Part shown: positions 51,313-60,547 of the stretch, one piece after another | How positions within the stretch are numbered: the stretch's first letter is position 1 | Layout of the letters: each line of letters begins with the position of its first letter | DNA from: Sphingomonas japonica | GTDB lineage: Bacteria; Pseudomonadota; Alphaproteobacteria; Sphingomonadales; Sphingomonadaceae | Length of the DNA: 64,000 nucleotides | Assembly: GCF_006346325.1 (NCBI RefSeq) | Contig: NZ_VDYR01000001.1 | Location: 2,257,501-2,321,500 of the forward strand | Direction of reading: 5' to 3' | Translations under genes and position numbers: made by a program | Notes under the pieces: generated by a model | The model's input: the letters and a program-made list of their open reading frames with translations, nothing else | Told to the model about the DNA's origin: nothing | Database searches by the model: none

Positions 51313-52176
51313 CTACCCTGCGTAGACACCGGGCCGCAAGCCCCTGACGCCCGGGTCGAGGACTTCGAACAGGCGACCGGCATCGGCTTCACCGGGCACG
51401 CCGTCCGCTGCCGAGGTGACGAACATGCGGTCGAGATCGGGGCCGGCAAAGGCGATGTTGGTGATCTGCGACGCGGGCAGCGCGATCGAGCGCTGGTGCG
51501 AACCGTCGGGCGCGAAGCGGCTGATGCGCGATCCGCCCCAGTGCGCGACCCAAAGATGCCCTTCGGCGTCGGTGGTCATGCCGTCGGGCGAGCCCCAGTC
51601 GCGATCGAAATCGATGAACAGCGCGCGGCCCGAGAGCGAGCCGTCGGCGGCGCGATCGTACCGGTAGATCGCGTTGCGGCCGGTATCGGTGTGGTAGAAG
51701 GTCGCGCCATCGGGGCTGATCGCCGGGCCGTTGGCGATGATGATGTCGCGTTCGAGCGTGTGCAGCGTGCCATCGGGGTCAAGGCGATAGAGCGCGCCGC
51801 TCGGCACGTCGCACGACAGCGGCATCGTCCCGGCATAGATGCGACCCTCGGCATCCGCCTTGGCATCGTTGAGGCGATTTTCGGGGAGGTCGGGCTCGGG
51901 ATCGAGCATCGGCACGATCGCCAGCGGATCGAGCGTCACGGCATGGAAACCGGTCTGCATTCCCGCGATCAGCCCGCCCGAGTCGCGCTCGATCACCCAG
52001 CCGATCATCTCGGGCATCGCGATGCGATCGACCGTGCCACTCGCCAGCGACAGGCGGTTGAGCGCCTTGCCGATGATGTCGGTCCAATAGAGCACGCCGT
52101 CGCGTGCAGACCACAGCAGTCCTTCGCCAAGCTGGTCGCGGACGCCGGCGGTATCGACGATGCGGATCTCGGTCAT
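51313..52176 (-). CDS. SMP-30/gluconolactonase family sugar lactonase
   Basis: 287 residues from ATG 52176, GAGGAAG upstream. The metal-binding Glu is in LGEGLLWSARDGVLYWTDI; NDAKADAEGRIYAGTM, IIIANGPAISPDGATFYHTDT and GSPDGMTTDAEGHLWVAHWG hold the Asn and Asp ligands. No signal peptide, so cytoplasmic. It lies 7 bases after a pentonate-type IlvD/Edd dehydratase, so it probably hydrolyses xylono- or arabinono-lactone ahead of that enzyme (XylC-like; inference from context). Confidence 0.85.
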   Translation of the reverse strand: MTEIRIVDTAGVRDQLGEGLLWSARDGVLYWTDIIGKALNRLSLASGTVDRIAMPEMIGWVIERDSGGLIAGMQTGFHAVTLDPLAIVPMLDPEPDLPENRLNDAKADAEGRIYAGTMPLSCDVPSGALYRLDPDGTLHTLERDIIIANGPAISPDGATFYHTDTGRNAIYRYDRAADGSLSGRALFIDFDRDWGSPDGMTTDAEGHLWVAHWGGSRISRFAPDGSHQRSIALPASQITNIAFAGPDLDRMFVTSAADGVPGEADAGRLFEVLDPGVRGLRPGVYAG

Positions 52177-52183
52177 CGCTTCC

Positions 52184-53983
52184 TCAGTGATTATGCCGGG
52201 GCACGCCGCGCGTTTGCGCCAGCCGTTGATACTCGACCGCCGGTTCGAGGACTGCGCCGGTGCCGAGCTGTCCGACGACGGCGCGCTGCATTTCCTGCCA
52301 CGGCGTCTGGCTGGCGGGATAGTCATAGCCGCCCTGCGCGTCGAGGTCGGCGCGGCGCTGCGCCAGTTCGGCGTCGGACAAGAGGACGTTCGCCTCGCCG
52401 GTATTGAGGTCGATGCGCACGCGGTCGCCGGTGCGCAGCAGCGCCAGACCGCCGCCTGCCGCTGCCTCGGGCGAGGCGTTGAGGATCGAGGGCGAGCCGC
52501 TGGTGCCCGACTGGCGCCCGTCGCCGATACACGGCAGCGCGTGGACGCCGGCCTGAAGCAGATGGAGCGGCGCGCGCATGTTGACGACTTCGGCGGCACC
52601 GGGATAGCCGATCGGCCCGGCGCCGCGCATGATCAGCAGCGTGCGGTCGGTCGCACCGAGATCGGGATCGTCGATGCGGTGGTGATAATCCTCCGGCCCG
52701 TCGAACACGATCACCGGGCCTTCGAAGGCGTTCGGATCGGCAGGATCGGACAGGTAGCGCTGGCGGAATTCGTCGTTGATGACCGACAGCTTCATCACCG
52801 CGCTGTCGAACAGATTGCCGCGCAGCACCGAGAAACCGGCGGCGGGCTTGATCGGATCGTCAAAGCGGCGGATCACGCGTTCGTCCTCGATCACCGCATC
52901 GGCGCAGTTTTCGGCCATCGTGCGCCCGTTGACGGTCAGTGCGTCCTCGATCAGCCCCTGACCCATCAGCTGCGCGACCACCGCAGGTACGCCGCCGGCG
53001 CGGTAATAGTCCTCGCCCAGATACTCGCCCGCGGGTTGCAAATTGACGAGCAGCGGCACGTCGCGGCCATGCTCCTGCCAGTCTTCGATATCGAGATCGA
53101 CGTTCAGGTGCCGGGCGATCGCATTGAGGTGGATCGGCGCGTTGGTCGATCCGCCGATCGCAGAATTGACGCGGATCGCATTCACAAAGGCGCTCCGCGT
53201 CATGACGTCGCTCGGCTTGCGATCGGCGTGCACCATCTCGACGATCTGCAGCCCGGTCTTGTACGCGCATTCCTGGCGGTCGCGGTAGGGAGCCGGGATC
53301 GCGGCCGAACCCGGCAGCGACATTCCCAGCGCCTCGGCCAGCGAGTTCATCGTCGTCGCGGTGCCCATCGTATTGCAATAGCCGGTCGAGGGCGCCGACG
53401 ACGCCACCAGCTTGATGAAGCCCTTGTAATCGATCTCGCCGGCCGCGAGCATCTCGCGCGCCTTCCACACGATCGTGCCCGATCCGGTCCGCTCGCCCTT
53501 GTGCCAGCCGTTGAGCATCGGTCCGACCGACAGCGCGATCGCGGGGATGTTCACCGTCGCCGCCGCCATCAGGCATGCAGGCGTCGTCTTGTCGCAGCCG
53601 ATCGTCAGCACGACGCCGTCGAGCGGATAGCCGAACAGCAATTCGACCAGCCCGAGATAGGCAAGGTTGCGGTCGAGCCCGGCGGTCGGGCGCTTGCCGG
53701 TCTCCTGGATCGGATGGACCGGAAATTCGATGGCGATGCCGCCCGCCTCGCGGATGCCGTCGCGCAGCCGGTCGGCAAGGACGATATGATGGCGGTTGCA
53801 CGGCGACAGGTCGCTGCCGGTCTGGGCGATGCCGATGATCGGCTTGCCCGATTGGAGTTCCTCGAGCCCGAGCCCGAAGTTCATGTAGCGCTCGAGATAC
53901 AGCGCGGTCATGTCCGCGTTGGTCGGATCGTCGAACCAGGCGCGCGAGCGCAGGCGCGGGGCAGTCGGGGAAGCGTCGGTCAT
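52184..53983 (-). CDS. IlvD/Edd family sugar-acid dehydratase (xylonate/arabinonate type)
   Basis: 599 residues from ATG 53983. [16 protein letters not shown] and [19 protein letters not shown] carry two Fe-S cluster Cys, and [20 protein letters not shown] the third; [20 protein letters not shown] and [19 protein letters not shown] near the end are family motifs. The wording matches the pentonate/hexonate dehydratase branch more than IlvD itself. With the lactonase and a xylose-type operator upstream, D-xylonate dehydratase (XylD) of the Weimberg or Dahms route is the best guess; arabinonate is also possible. Confidence 0.85.
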   Translation of the reverse strand: MTDASPTAPRLRSRAWFDDPTNADMTALYLERYMNFGLGLEELQSGKPIIGIAQTGSDLSPCNRHHIVLADRLRDGIREAGGIAIEFPVHPIQETGKRPTAGLDRNLAYLGLVELLFGYPLDGVVLTIGCDKTTPACLMAAATVNIPAIALSVGPMLNGWHKGERTGSGTIVWKAREMLAAGEIDYKGFIKLVASSAPSTGYCNTMGTATTMNSLAEALGMSLPGSAAIPAPYRDRQECAYKTGLQIVEMVHADRKPSDVMTRSAFVNAIRVNSAIGGSTNAPIHLNAIARHLNVDLDIEDWQEHGRDVPLLVNLQPAGEYLGEDYYRAGGVPAVVAQLMGQGLIEDALTVNGRTMAENCADAVIEDERVIRRFDDPIKPAAGFSVLRGNLFDSAVMKLSVINDEFRQRYLSDPADPNAFEGPVIVFDGPEDYHHRIDDPDLGATDRTLLIMRGAGPIGYPGAAEVVNMRAPLHLLQAGVHALPCIGDGRQSGTSGSPSILNASPEAAAGGGLALLRTGDRVRIDLNTGEANVLLSDAELAQRRADLDAQGGYDYPASQTPWQEMQRAVVGQLGTGAVLEPAVEYQRLAQTRGVPRHNH

Positions 53984-54130
53984 GCAGTCAGCCTGTCTGG
54001 AACGTCGATCGAAGAGCCGCGAAACGCAGGGACTTGGGGATGCGGTCGGTCGCATAATCCGAACGGTGTCGCAGCGATCGTAAACGCCAAGGTCCTATCG
54101 ACAGCGAGCACTACCCTCTTCCCTCTCCGG

Positions 54131-54164
54131 ATTATACTCAGACAATTGCCAGGAGTTTGGCAAT
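54131..54164 (-). promoter_or_regulatory. -10 element with overlapping inverted repeat ahead of the dehydratase gene
   Basis: In the 286-base gap between the dehydratase (minus) and the phospholipase D gene, the minus strand has a perfect TATAAT (54136-54131). Immediately upstream is ATTGCCA-N6-TGGCAAT (54145-54164), perfect 7-base arms covering the spacer and -35 position. A repressor bound there would block RNA polymerase. No good -35 hexamer is seen, which fits an activator-dependent or weak promoter. The rest of the gap holds the xylose-type site and no gene. Confidence 0.5.
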
Positions 54165-54231
54165 CGGGCAAGTGCGGCCTCGCGGGGTCGCGATCGGACG
54201 CTACCAGTACGAAAGCGCCGATACCAGATCA

Positions 54232-54246
54232 TTGGTAGCGCTAACG
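54232..54246 (-). promoter_or_regulatory. LacI-type operator resembling the Caulobacter XylR site
   Basis: The minus strand reads CGTTAGCGCTACCAA, with TAGCGCTA as a palindromic centre. From memory the Caulobacter xylose operator is TGTTAGCGCTACCA, so 13 of 14 positions agree. A second half-site, CGCTACCA, is at 54199-54206. LacI-family repressors bind such CG-centred palindromes. It fits the downstream lactonase/dehydratase pair. The site is ~95 bases upstream of the visible -10, so there may be another promoter or DNA looping. No LacI-type gene is in the window. Confidence 0.55.
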
Positions 54247-54269
54247 AGCCATTTTATCCGATAAATCCT

Positions 54270-55730
54270 CTAGCGGCGGCGGCGCGTACGCTTGAGGCGG
54301 CGCAGCAGGCGGCGTTTTGCGGCCGGTTCGAACGCCTGTTCGGGATGCTCGGGATCGAGCGACTGGCTGTCGGCGACGGCGGTCTCGAACTCGGTGATAT
54401 CCGGCGGCACGAACGGCACCAGTGTTCGCCCCGATCCGCGTAGCGCATCGATCGTCGCGATCAGCGAGCCGGTCTTCGCATAATGCTGCTCCACCGCTTC
54501 AGGATCGACGCCGAGATGTTCGGCCATGAGGTCGGTGCGTATGGCGGCGATCGTCGCGCGCGCCGCGCCGTCGTGGTCCGAGGCGGGCCGCGCCTCGATC
54601 GTGACGTCGCATTCGCTGTCGAGCCCCATCGATCGATTGTTCATATTTGCCGATCCGACGCGCAGCACCGCGTCATCGACGATCATGATCTTGGCATGGA
54701 CGTAGATGTCCGCGCCATGCGTGGTCACCGGCGTGAAGATGCGAAGCCGCTCGGAATGCTTGCGCTTGCCGAGTTCCTCGATCAGCGCGGCGCGCGCCGC
54801 ACCCATCACGAACTCCTCCAGCCAGCCATCGGCGACCTTGGGATTGACGAGCACGAATTCGGGGCCGTCGGCCTCGTCGAGCCGCGCGGCGATCGCTTCG
54901 GCAATGGCGCGCGAGGCGAAATATTGCGTCTCGATATAGGCGAAGCGCCTGGCATCCCGGATCATCGCCACGAATTGCGCCTCGATCTCGCGGATCTGGG
55001 GCAGGGTGTCGGTTTCGCCGCGAGTGCGGGCGATGGTAACCGGGACGTCGGTGAAGTGCGGTTCGAACCCGTCGATCCATACGCCGTCATGCGCGTGCGG
55101 GACCGGCAGCGTCACCCCGCTTGCCAGTTTCCAGCGGTCGCGCGCCAGTTCGCCCAGCGCCTTGGCGACATCGCCTTCGAGCGCCATCGTCGCGTCGTGC
55201 CACGGCATATAGCGCCGCCGCGTGAAGGGGCGCCTGCGCCGGTCGTCGCGGTCGCGATGCTCGCGCGTGTCCCAGCGCGCTGCGGTCATGTCGATGCCGC
55301 CGCAAAAGGCGAGGCTGTCGTCGATCACCACGATTTTCTGGTGGTGGCTGGCGCCGGTCGGATGGTTCTTGTCGACCTGAAAGGTGATCTGAGGCGACGA
55401 GGCCCATTTTGCCAGGCGGAACAGCGTCGTGCCGCGTCCGACCAGCTTGGCGGCGCCGACCCCCCAGGTCAGGATGTTGATCTGCAGATCGGGGCGATTG
55501 TCCGCCAGCCACGAAATGAACGGCCCCAGCTTCCACGGCGCACCGTCATCGGGCTTGGACGGATCGAGCCAGATGCGTGTGTCGAAATCCCAGCCGATCA
55601 GCATGAGCTGTTCACGCGCATTCATCATCGCGCGGCGCGCACGACGGTAATATTCCTGGGCATCGACGATCACGGCCGCCTTGTCGGCATGTTCGGTGCG
55701 CCAAGCGCCGGGATCGGGGGAATTGGTCAA
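54270..55730 (-). CDS. Phospholipase D/cardiolipin synthase-like protein
   Basis: 486 residues from TTG 55730 (TTGA overlap with the hisZ stop); GTG 55769 is an alternative. Two HKD motifs: SHHQKIVVIDD (about residue 128) and YVHAKIMIVDD (about residue 346), each followed by a Gly/Asn segment (CGGIDMT, VGSANMNNRSMG). PLD-family enzymes cleave or transfer phosphatidyl groups. No membrane helices are predicted; the C-terminus is very basic (KRRLLRRLKRTRRRR), which may bind membrane. Last gene of serC-serA-hisZ-PLD. Confidence 0.88.
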   Translation of the reverse strand: MTNSPDPGAWRTEHADKAAVIVDAQEYYRRARRAMMNAREQLMLIGWDFDTRIWLDPSKPDDGAPWKLGPFISWLADNRPDLQINILTWGVGAAKLVGRGTTLFRLAKWASSPQITFQVDKNHPTGASHHQKIVVIDDSLAFCGGIDMTAARWDTREHRDRDDRRRRPFTRRRYMPWHDATMALEGDVAKALGELARDRWKLASGVTLPVPHAHDGVWIDGFEPHFTDVPVTIARTRGETDTLPQIREIEAQFVAMIRDARRFAYIETQYFASRAIAEAIAARLDEADGPEFVLVNPKVADGWLEEFVMGAARAALIEELGKRKHSERLRIFTPVTTHGADIYVHAKIMIVDDAVLRVGSANMNNRSMGLDSECDVTIEARPASDHDGAARATIAAIRTDLMAEHLGVDPEAVEQHYAKTGSLIATIDALRGSGRTLVPFVPPDITEFETAVADSQSLDPEHPEQAFEPAAKRRLLRRLKRTRRRR

Positions 55731-56809
55731 ATCGCGACGGGCCCTTCGCTGCTCAGGCGGTGCGTGCACAATTGCGCCTGCGGACTGTCGTCGGCGGTCA
55801 GCGCCGCAACCGTGACCCAGCCGTCGCGGCGCAGCGCAGCCGATCGCTGTGGATCGGTGCCCAGCGGCACGAACAGCCGCCGCCGCTCGCCGCCCGCCAG
55901 TCCGGCGTCGAGAATGGCGTCGGGAAACAGCGAAAAGCCGATCGCAGGCTCTTCGGCGCCCGATTCATGGACCACGGCATAGCTGCCGCCGCGGCCGATC
56001 TCACCCGCAATACCGCGCGCGAAGATCGAGAAGCCGAGCCAGCTTTGATATTCGAAGCCGTGACGCTCGGTCGGATCGAGGGTGAGCGCAACTTCGCCGG
56101 GCAGCGCCTGCGCGATCGCCTCCAGCCCGTCGAGCCGGGTCGCAAGCGCGCCTGCGTGCGTGCCCGAGCGCAGCCGCGCGATCGCCTCGGCGAACGGGCC
56201 GGCCGCCTCGATCAGCGGCAGATAGGCGCGATCGATCGCGGCGACGCCGGCCGCGTCCTTGGCATCGAGCCGGTCGCGCAGATCGTCGGACGCGCCGCTG
56301 CCGATCGCATCGACCAGGTCGGGCAGCGTGAAATCGACCGACAGCCCGACCACGCCCGCCGCCGCCAGCGCCTCGATCGCGACGCCGACGATCTCGCGCG
56401 CGGCGACCACGCTGTCGAGTCCGATCAGCTCGCAACCGATCTGGCGCGTCGCGCGGGCCGGGCGCAGCTCGCTCGCGCGCAGCTTGAGCACCACCCCGGC
56501 ATAGGACAGGCGCAGCGGCCGAGGGTGATGCGCCATGCGCGTCGCGGCAATGCGCCCGACCTGCGCGGTCATGTCGGGTCGGATCGCCAGGCTGCGCTGC
56601 GACACCGGATCGACGAAGCGTACCGCATCGGTGGCCCGCCCGGCCTTGAGCCGCCGCGACAGCGCGTTCTCGAACTCGGCGAGCGGCGGATCGACCTGCT
56701 CATAGCCATGGCCATGCGCAACATCGAGCACGCGCCGCTCGAGCCGGGCGGCGGCGTCGGCGAGCGGTGGCAGGCGATCGTGGAACCCTTCGGGGAGGAG
56801 GCCGGTCAT
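55727..56809 (-). CDS. hisZ: ATP phosphoribosyltransferase regulatory subunit
   Basis: 360 residues. A HisRS-like fold without tRNA-binding parts: PPLAEFENALSRRLKAGRAT, FVDPVSQRSLAIRPDMTAQV (motif 2-like) and LRLSYAGVVLKLRASELRPA. The C-terminal part has QSWLGFSIFARGIAGEIGRGG. HisZ forms the active short-form ATP-PRT complex with HisG for histidine synthesis; hisG is not adjacent. It follows serA by 20 bases and overlaps the phospholipase D gene. Confidence 0.93.
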   Translation of the reverse strand: MTGLLPEGFHDRLPPLADAAARLERRVLDVAHGHGYEQVDPPLAEFENALSRRLKAGRATDAVRFVDPVSQRSLAIRPDMTAQVGRIAATRMAHHPRPLRLSYAGVVLKLRASELRPARATRQIGCELIGLDSVVAAREIVGVAIEALAAAGVVGLSVDFTLPDLVDAIGSGASDDLRDRLDAKDAAGVAAIDRAYLPLIEAAGPFAEAIARLRSGTHAGALATRLDGLEAIAQALPGEVALTLDPTERHGFEYQSWLGFSIFARGIAGEIGRGGSYAVVHESGAEEPAIGFSLFPDAILDAGLAGGERRRLFVPLGTDPQRSAALRRDGWVTVAALTADDSPQAQLCTHRLSSEGPVAI

Positions 56810-56829
56810 ACCCGGCCCCCTATATCCCG

Positions 56830-58407
56830 TCAGAACTTCAGCGCCATCACCGTTTTCACGCCGGGCAGCGCGCGCACCCTGGCGATCAGGTCGGGCGTCA
56901 CCGCCTCGTCGACCGACAGCAGCAGCACCGCTTCGCCACCGGCATCGCGGCGACCGAGGTGGAAGGTGCCGATGTTGACGCCGCTTTCACCCAGTGTCGT
57001 GCCGATCCGGCCGATGAAGCCGGGCGCATCCTCGTTGACGACATAGAGCATGTCGCCGTCGAGATCGGCCTCGACCTTGATCCCGAACAGCTCGACGAGC
57101 CGCGGCGCTTCGTTGCCGAACAAGGTACCCGCGACCGAGCGGTCGCCCGCCTGGGTACGCACGGTGACGCGCAGCAGCGTGTGGTACACGCCTTCGCGTT
57201 CGTGGCGGATCTCGCGGATGTCGAGCCCGCGTTCCCTGGCGAGGAACGGCGCATTGACCATGTTCACGGTGTCCGAATGGACCCGCATCAACCCGGCGAG
57301 CACCGCGCCGACGATCGGCTTCTGGTTGAGTTCGGCGGCGGCGCCCTCGGTTTCGATCGAGATCTGGTCGAGCGCACCGTGCGCAAGCTGGCCGACCAGG
57401 CTGCCCAGCTTTTCGGCGAGCGCCATGTACGGCTTCAATCGCGGCGCTTCCTCGGCCGACAGGCTCGGCATGTTGAGCGCGTTGGTGACGCCCCCATTGA
57501 CGAGGAAATCGGCCATCTGCTCGGCGACCTGGATGGCGACATTGACCTGCGCCTCGCTGGTCGAGGCACCCAGATGCGGAGTCGAGACGAAACCGGGGGT
57601 GCCGAACAGCGGCGACGCCTTGGCCGGTTCCTCGACGAACACGTCGAGCGCCGCGCCTGCGACCTGGCCGCTGTCGAGCGCGTCCTTGAGCGCGGCTTCG
57701 TCGATCAGCCCGCCGCGCGCGCAATTGATGATGCGCACGCCCTTCTTGGTCTTCGCCAGCGCCTCGCGGCTGAGGATATTGCGAGTCTGCTCGGTGAGCG
57801 GGGTGTGCAGCGTGATGAAATCGGCGCGGGCGAGCAGCTGGTCGAGCTCGACCTTCTCGACGCCCATCTCGATCGCGCGTTCGGGGGTGAGGAACGGATC
57901 GAAGGCGATCACCTTCATCTTCAGGCCGCGCGCGCGGTCGGCGACGATCGAGCCGATATTGCCCGCGCCGATCAGCCCAAGCGTCTTCGACGTCAGCTCG
58001 ACGCCCATGAAGCGGTTCTTCTCCCACTTGCCGGCCTGGGTCGAGGCGTCGGCTTCGGGCAGCTGCCGGGCAAGCGCGAACATCAGCGCGATCGCGTGTT
58101 CGGCGGTGGTGATCGAATTGCCGAACGGGGTGTTCATCACGACAACGCCCTTGGCCGACGCCGCGGGGATGTCGACATTGTCGACGCCGATCCCGGCGCG
58201 GCCGATCACCTTGAGGTTGGTGGCGTGCTCGAGGATCGCCTTGGTCACCTTGGTCGAGGAGCGGATCGCGAGGCCGTCATAGTCGCCGATCATCGCCATC
58301 AGCTCTTCGGGGGTCTTGCCGGTGATCTCGTCGACCTCGACGCCGCGCTCGCGAAAGATCTGCGCGGCCTTAGGATCCATCTTGTCGGAAATGAGGACTT
58401 TGGGCAT
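56830..58407 (-). CDS. serA: D-3-phosphoglycerate dehydrogenase
   Basis: 525 residues. The catalytic and NAD-binding domains show RAGIGVDNVDIPAASAKGVV, LGLIGAGNIGSIVADRARGL, NCARGGLIDEAALKDALDSG and PHLGASTSEAQVNVAIQ; the C-terminal half has an ASB-type domain and an ACT domain at the end (VNIGTFHLGRRDAGGEAVL), where serine binds to inhibit. First step of serine synthesis. It is the long type common in alphaproteobacteria. 92 bases after serC, with paired hairpins between. Confidence 0.97.
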   Translation of the reverse strand: MPKVLISDKMDPKAAQIFRERGVEVDEITGKTPEELMAMIGDYDGLAIRSSTKVTKAILEHATNLKVIGRAGIGVDNVDIPAASAKGVVVMNTPFGNSITTAEHAIALMFALARQLPEADASTQAGKWEKNRFMGVELTSKTLGLIGAGNIGSIVADRARGLKMKVIAFDPFLTPERAIEMGVEKVELDQLLARADFITLHTPLTEQTRNILSREALAKTKKGVRIINCARGGLIDEAALKDALDSGQVAGAALDVFVEEPAKASPLFGTPGFVSTPHLGASTSEAQVNVAIQVAEQMADFLVNGGVTNALNMPSLSAEEAPRLKPYMALAEKLGSLVGQLAHGALDQISIETEGAAAELNQKPIVGAVLAGLMRVHSDTVNMVNAPFLARERGLDIREIRHEREGVYHTLLRVTVRTQAGDRSVAGTLFGNEAPRLVELFGIKVEADLDGDMLYVVNEDAPGFIGRIGTTLGESGVNIGTFHLGRRDAGGEAVLLLSVDEAVTPDLIARVRALPGVKTVMALKF

Positions 58408-58420
58408 TTTGCTTCTCCGG

Positions 58421-58492
58421 GCTCCGGCGACGGCCGGAGCACTGGGTTACGGACATCCGTTGGTGGCCAATGCTCCGACCTGCGCCGGAGCA
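58421..58492 (-). promoter_or_regulatory. Two related hairpins between serC and serA
   Basis: GCTCCGGC/GCCGGAGC (58421-58440, four-base loop) and TGCTCCG/CGGAGCA (58471-58492, eight-base loop). The two stems share the GCTCCG core, so they can also pair with each other in alternative folds. They lie just ahead of serA (ATG 58407) on the minus-strand transcript. They could lower read-through, protect an RNA end, or switch between folds. No T-run follows. Confidence 0.5.
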
Positions 58493-58499
58493 CGATGAT

Positions 58500-59666
58500 T
58501 CAGGCGGTGGCCTGGGCGTATGCCCAATCGAGCCAAGGGCCGAGCGCCTCGATGTCGGCAGTATCGACTGTGGCGCCGCACCAGATGCGCAAGCCGGGCG
58601 GCGCGTCGCGATAGCCGGCGACGTCGTACGCCGCGTCCTCGCCCTCGAGCAGCGCCGCCATCTTCTTGATCAGTGCCTCGTCGGCGCCCTCGACGGTAAG
58701 GCATACGCTGGTGTTCGACCGCGTCGCCGGATCGGTCGCGAGATGCCCGAGCCAATCACGCGCCTCGACGATCCGGCCGAGCGCAGTGGCATTGGCGGTC
58801 GACCGCGCGATCAGCGCATTGAGCCCGCCGATCCCCCGTGCCCATTCGAGCGCGAAGATATAATCCTCGACCGCCAGCATCGACGGGGTGTTGATCGTCT
58901 CGCCCTTGAAGATTCCGTCGATCAGCTTGCCCGACTTCGTCATGCGGAAGATCTTGGGCATCGGCCAGGCGGGGGTATAGCTCTCCAGCCGCTCGACCGC
59001 GCGCGGGGACAGGATCAGCACGCCGTGCCCCCCTTCGCCGCCCATGACCTTCTGCCAGGAAAAGGTGGTCACATCGAGCTTGTCCCACGGCATTTCCATC
59101 GCGAACACGGCGGAAGTGGCGTCGGCAAAGGTCAGCCCCTGACGATCATCGGCGATCCAGTCGCCGTTGGGCACGCGCACGCCGCTGGTGGTGCCGTTCC
59201 AGGTGAAGATCACGTCATGATCGGGGTTGACGGTGGTCAGGTCGACGATGTCGCCATAGTCCGCCTTCATCACGGTCGGCTCGATCTTCAGCTGCTTGAC
59301 CGCGTCGGTTACCCAGCCCTCGCCGAAGCTTTCCCACGCCAGCACCGATACCGGGCGCGCGCCCAGCATCGACCACATCGCCATCTCGACCGCGCCGGTG
59401 TCGGACGCGGGAACGATGCCGATGCGGTGAGTGTCAGGCACCTGCAGCACTTCGCGCGTGAGGTCGATCGCGTGTTGCAGACGGCTCTTGCCGAGCTTCG
59501 AGCGATGCGAACGGCCGAGCACGCTTGTGTCGAGCCTGTCAGGCGACCAGCCGGGCGGTTTGGCGCAGGGGCCGCTGGAAAAATGGGGGCGCTGAGGCTT
59601 TTTGGCCGGCTTTGTGGCGGGTCTTGCAGACGCAACTGCGGCGTCGGCGGAACGGGGATCGGTCAT
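58500..59666 (-). CDS. serC: Phosphoserine aminotransferase
   Basis: 388 residues. The substrate region is [18 protein letters not shown]; the PLP Lys is in [37 protein letters not shown] and [20 protein letters not shown] complete the pattern of the alphaproteobacterial SerC branch. It makes phosphoserine from phosphohydroxypyruvate. The first ~25 residues are Ala/Lys/Pro-rich and disordered. Its leader has a conserved-looking structure. Confidence 0.95.
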   Translation of the reverse strand: MTDPRSADAAVASARPATKPAKKPQRPHFSSGPCAKPPGWSPDRLDTSVLGRSHRSKLGKSRLQHAIDLTREVLQVPDTHRIGIVPASDTGAVEMAMWSMLGARPVSVLAWESFGEGWVTDAVKQLKIEPTVMKADYGDIVDLTTVNPDHDVIFTWNGTTSGVRVPNGDWIADDRQGLTFADATSAVFAMEMPWDKLDVTTFSWQKVMGGEGGHGVLILSPRAVERLESYTPAWPMPKIFRMTKSGKLIDGIFKGETINTPSMLAVEDYIFALEWARGIGGLNALIARSTANATALGRIVEARDWLGHLATDPATRSNTSVCLTVEGADEALIKKMAALLEGEDAAYDVAGYRDAPPGLRIWCGATVDTADIEALGPWLDWAYAQATA

Positions 59667-59740
59667 GTCAGTCTCTCCTCACAGAGAGCGCGCGCGGCGT
59701 TGGGACCGCGTGGCCCGTCGCCGCACCTAGCGGCGATGCG
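59667..59740 (-). ncRNA. serC leader RNA-like structure
   Basis: Directly before ATG 59666 the minus-strand leader contains CGCCGC/GCGGCG (59719-59735), CGCGG/CCGCG (about 59693-59710) and CTCTC-TGTGAG-GAGAG (59673-59688), the last of which covers the AGGAGAG ribosome-binding site. A conserved serC leader motif was described in alphaproteobacteria, and position and the ribosome-binding-site hairpin agree with it. I cannot score the match without a covariance model. Confidence 0.55.
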
Positions 59741-59816
59741 ACCGGAGTCAAGCTGGGCGCGGCGAAGCGAGCCGCGCTTAGGCGATGGTTAACGAACGCC
59801 TCGCTACACCGGTCCG

Positions 59817-60503
59817 ATGCGTACCCGGACCTGTATTTCCGCGATCCTTGCCCTCCCGCTCCTGCTTTCGGGCTGCCTGTTCGGCGGCAGTGACCGCGAC
59901 GAGCGTCCCGCGCGGGTCACGCCGAGGGCGTCGGGCCCGGTGTCGCTGCCCTCGCGCCCGAGCGCGGAAACCCGGCAATGCTACGCCGATCTCGGTCGCG
60001 ACCGGATCGAGTATCGCACCTTGCCCGACCGCGACTATGGCGGCGGCTGCCTGGTCATCGGCGCGGTGCAGTTGCTCGACATCGGCGTGCCGGTCGCGAA
60101 CCTCAAATCGATGCGCTGTCCGCTGGCGCGCGCCTTCACCGGTTGGGTGCGGGGCGGCGTCGCACCCGCCGCGCTGCAGATGCTGGGCAGCGAACTGGTG
60201 CGGGTCGAGAGCATGGGCACCTATTCGTGCCGCGGCATCGTCGGCGGCGGCGCGGGCTCAGCCGGCCGCATCTCGCAGCATGGCCTGGCCAATGCCGTCG
60301 ATGTCGCGGTATTCGTGCTGCGCGACGGCCGCCGGGTGAGCATCGAGGACGGCTGGAACGGATCGCCGCAGGAGCGCGCGTTCCTGCGCACGATCCGCGC
60401 ATCGGCGTGCAAACGCTTCACCACCGTGCTCAGCCCCGACTATAATTCGGCGCATTACAACCATCTCCACCTCGACCTGGGCGGCAAGGCTTTCTGCCGC
60501 TGA
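59817..60503 (+). CDS. Extensin-like family lipoprotein
   Basis: 228 residues. The lipobox is LPLLLSGC with Cys at residue 20. The C-terminal ~160 residues have the extensin-like pattern: CYADLGRDRIEYRTLPD, LRVGGCLV-like GGGCLVIGAVQLLDIGVPVAN, SQHGLANAVDVAVFVLRDG (zinc-like His/Asp), FLRTIRASACKRFTTVLSP and HYNHLHLDLG. The HxxxxD and HxH layout resembles peptidoglycan DD-peptidases of the MepA/VanY type, so a cell-wall role is likely but unproved. Confidence 0.85.
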   Translation: MRTRTCISAILALPLLLSGCLFGGSDRDERPARVTPRASGPVSLPSRPSAETRQCYADLGRDRIEYRTLPDRDYGGGCLVIGAVQLLDIGVPVANLKSMRCPLARAFTGWVRGGVAPAALQMLGSELVRVESMGTYSCRGIVGGGAGSAGRISQHGLANAVDVAVFVLRDGRRVSIEDGWNGSPQERAFLRTIRASACKRFTTVLSPDYNSAHYNHLHLDLGGKAFCR

Positions 60504-60547
60504 CGCGCAGCTTTCGCTTGTCACAGGGATGGGCTAGGCCAGCGCCG

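Noticed and set aside
52160..54238. 692-codon plus-strand frame opposite the IlvD/Edd dehydratase
   Set aside because: Antisense shadow; the dehydratase has intact iron-sulfur and substrate motifs.
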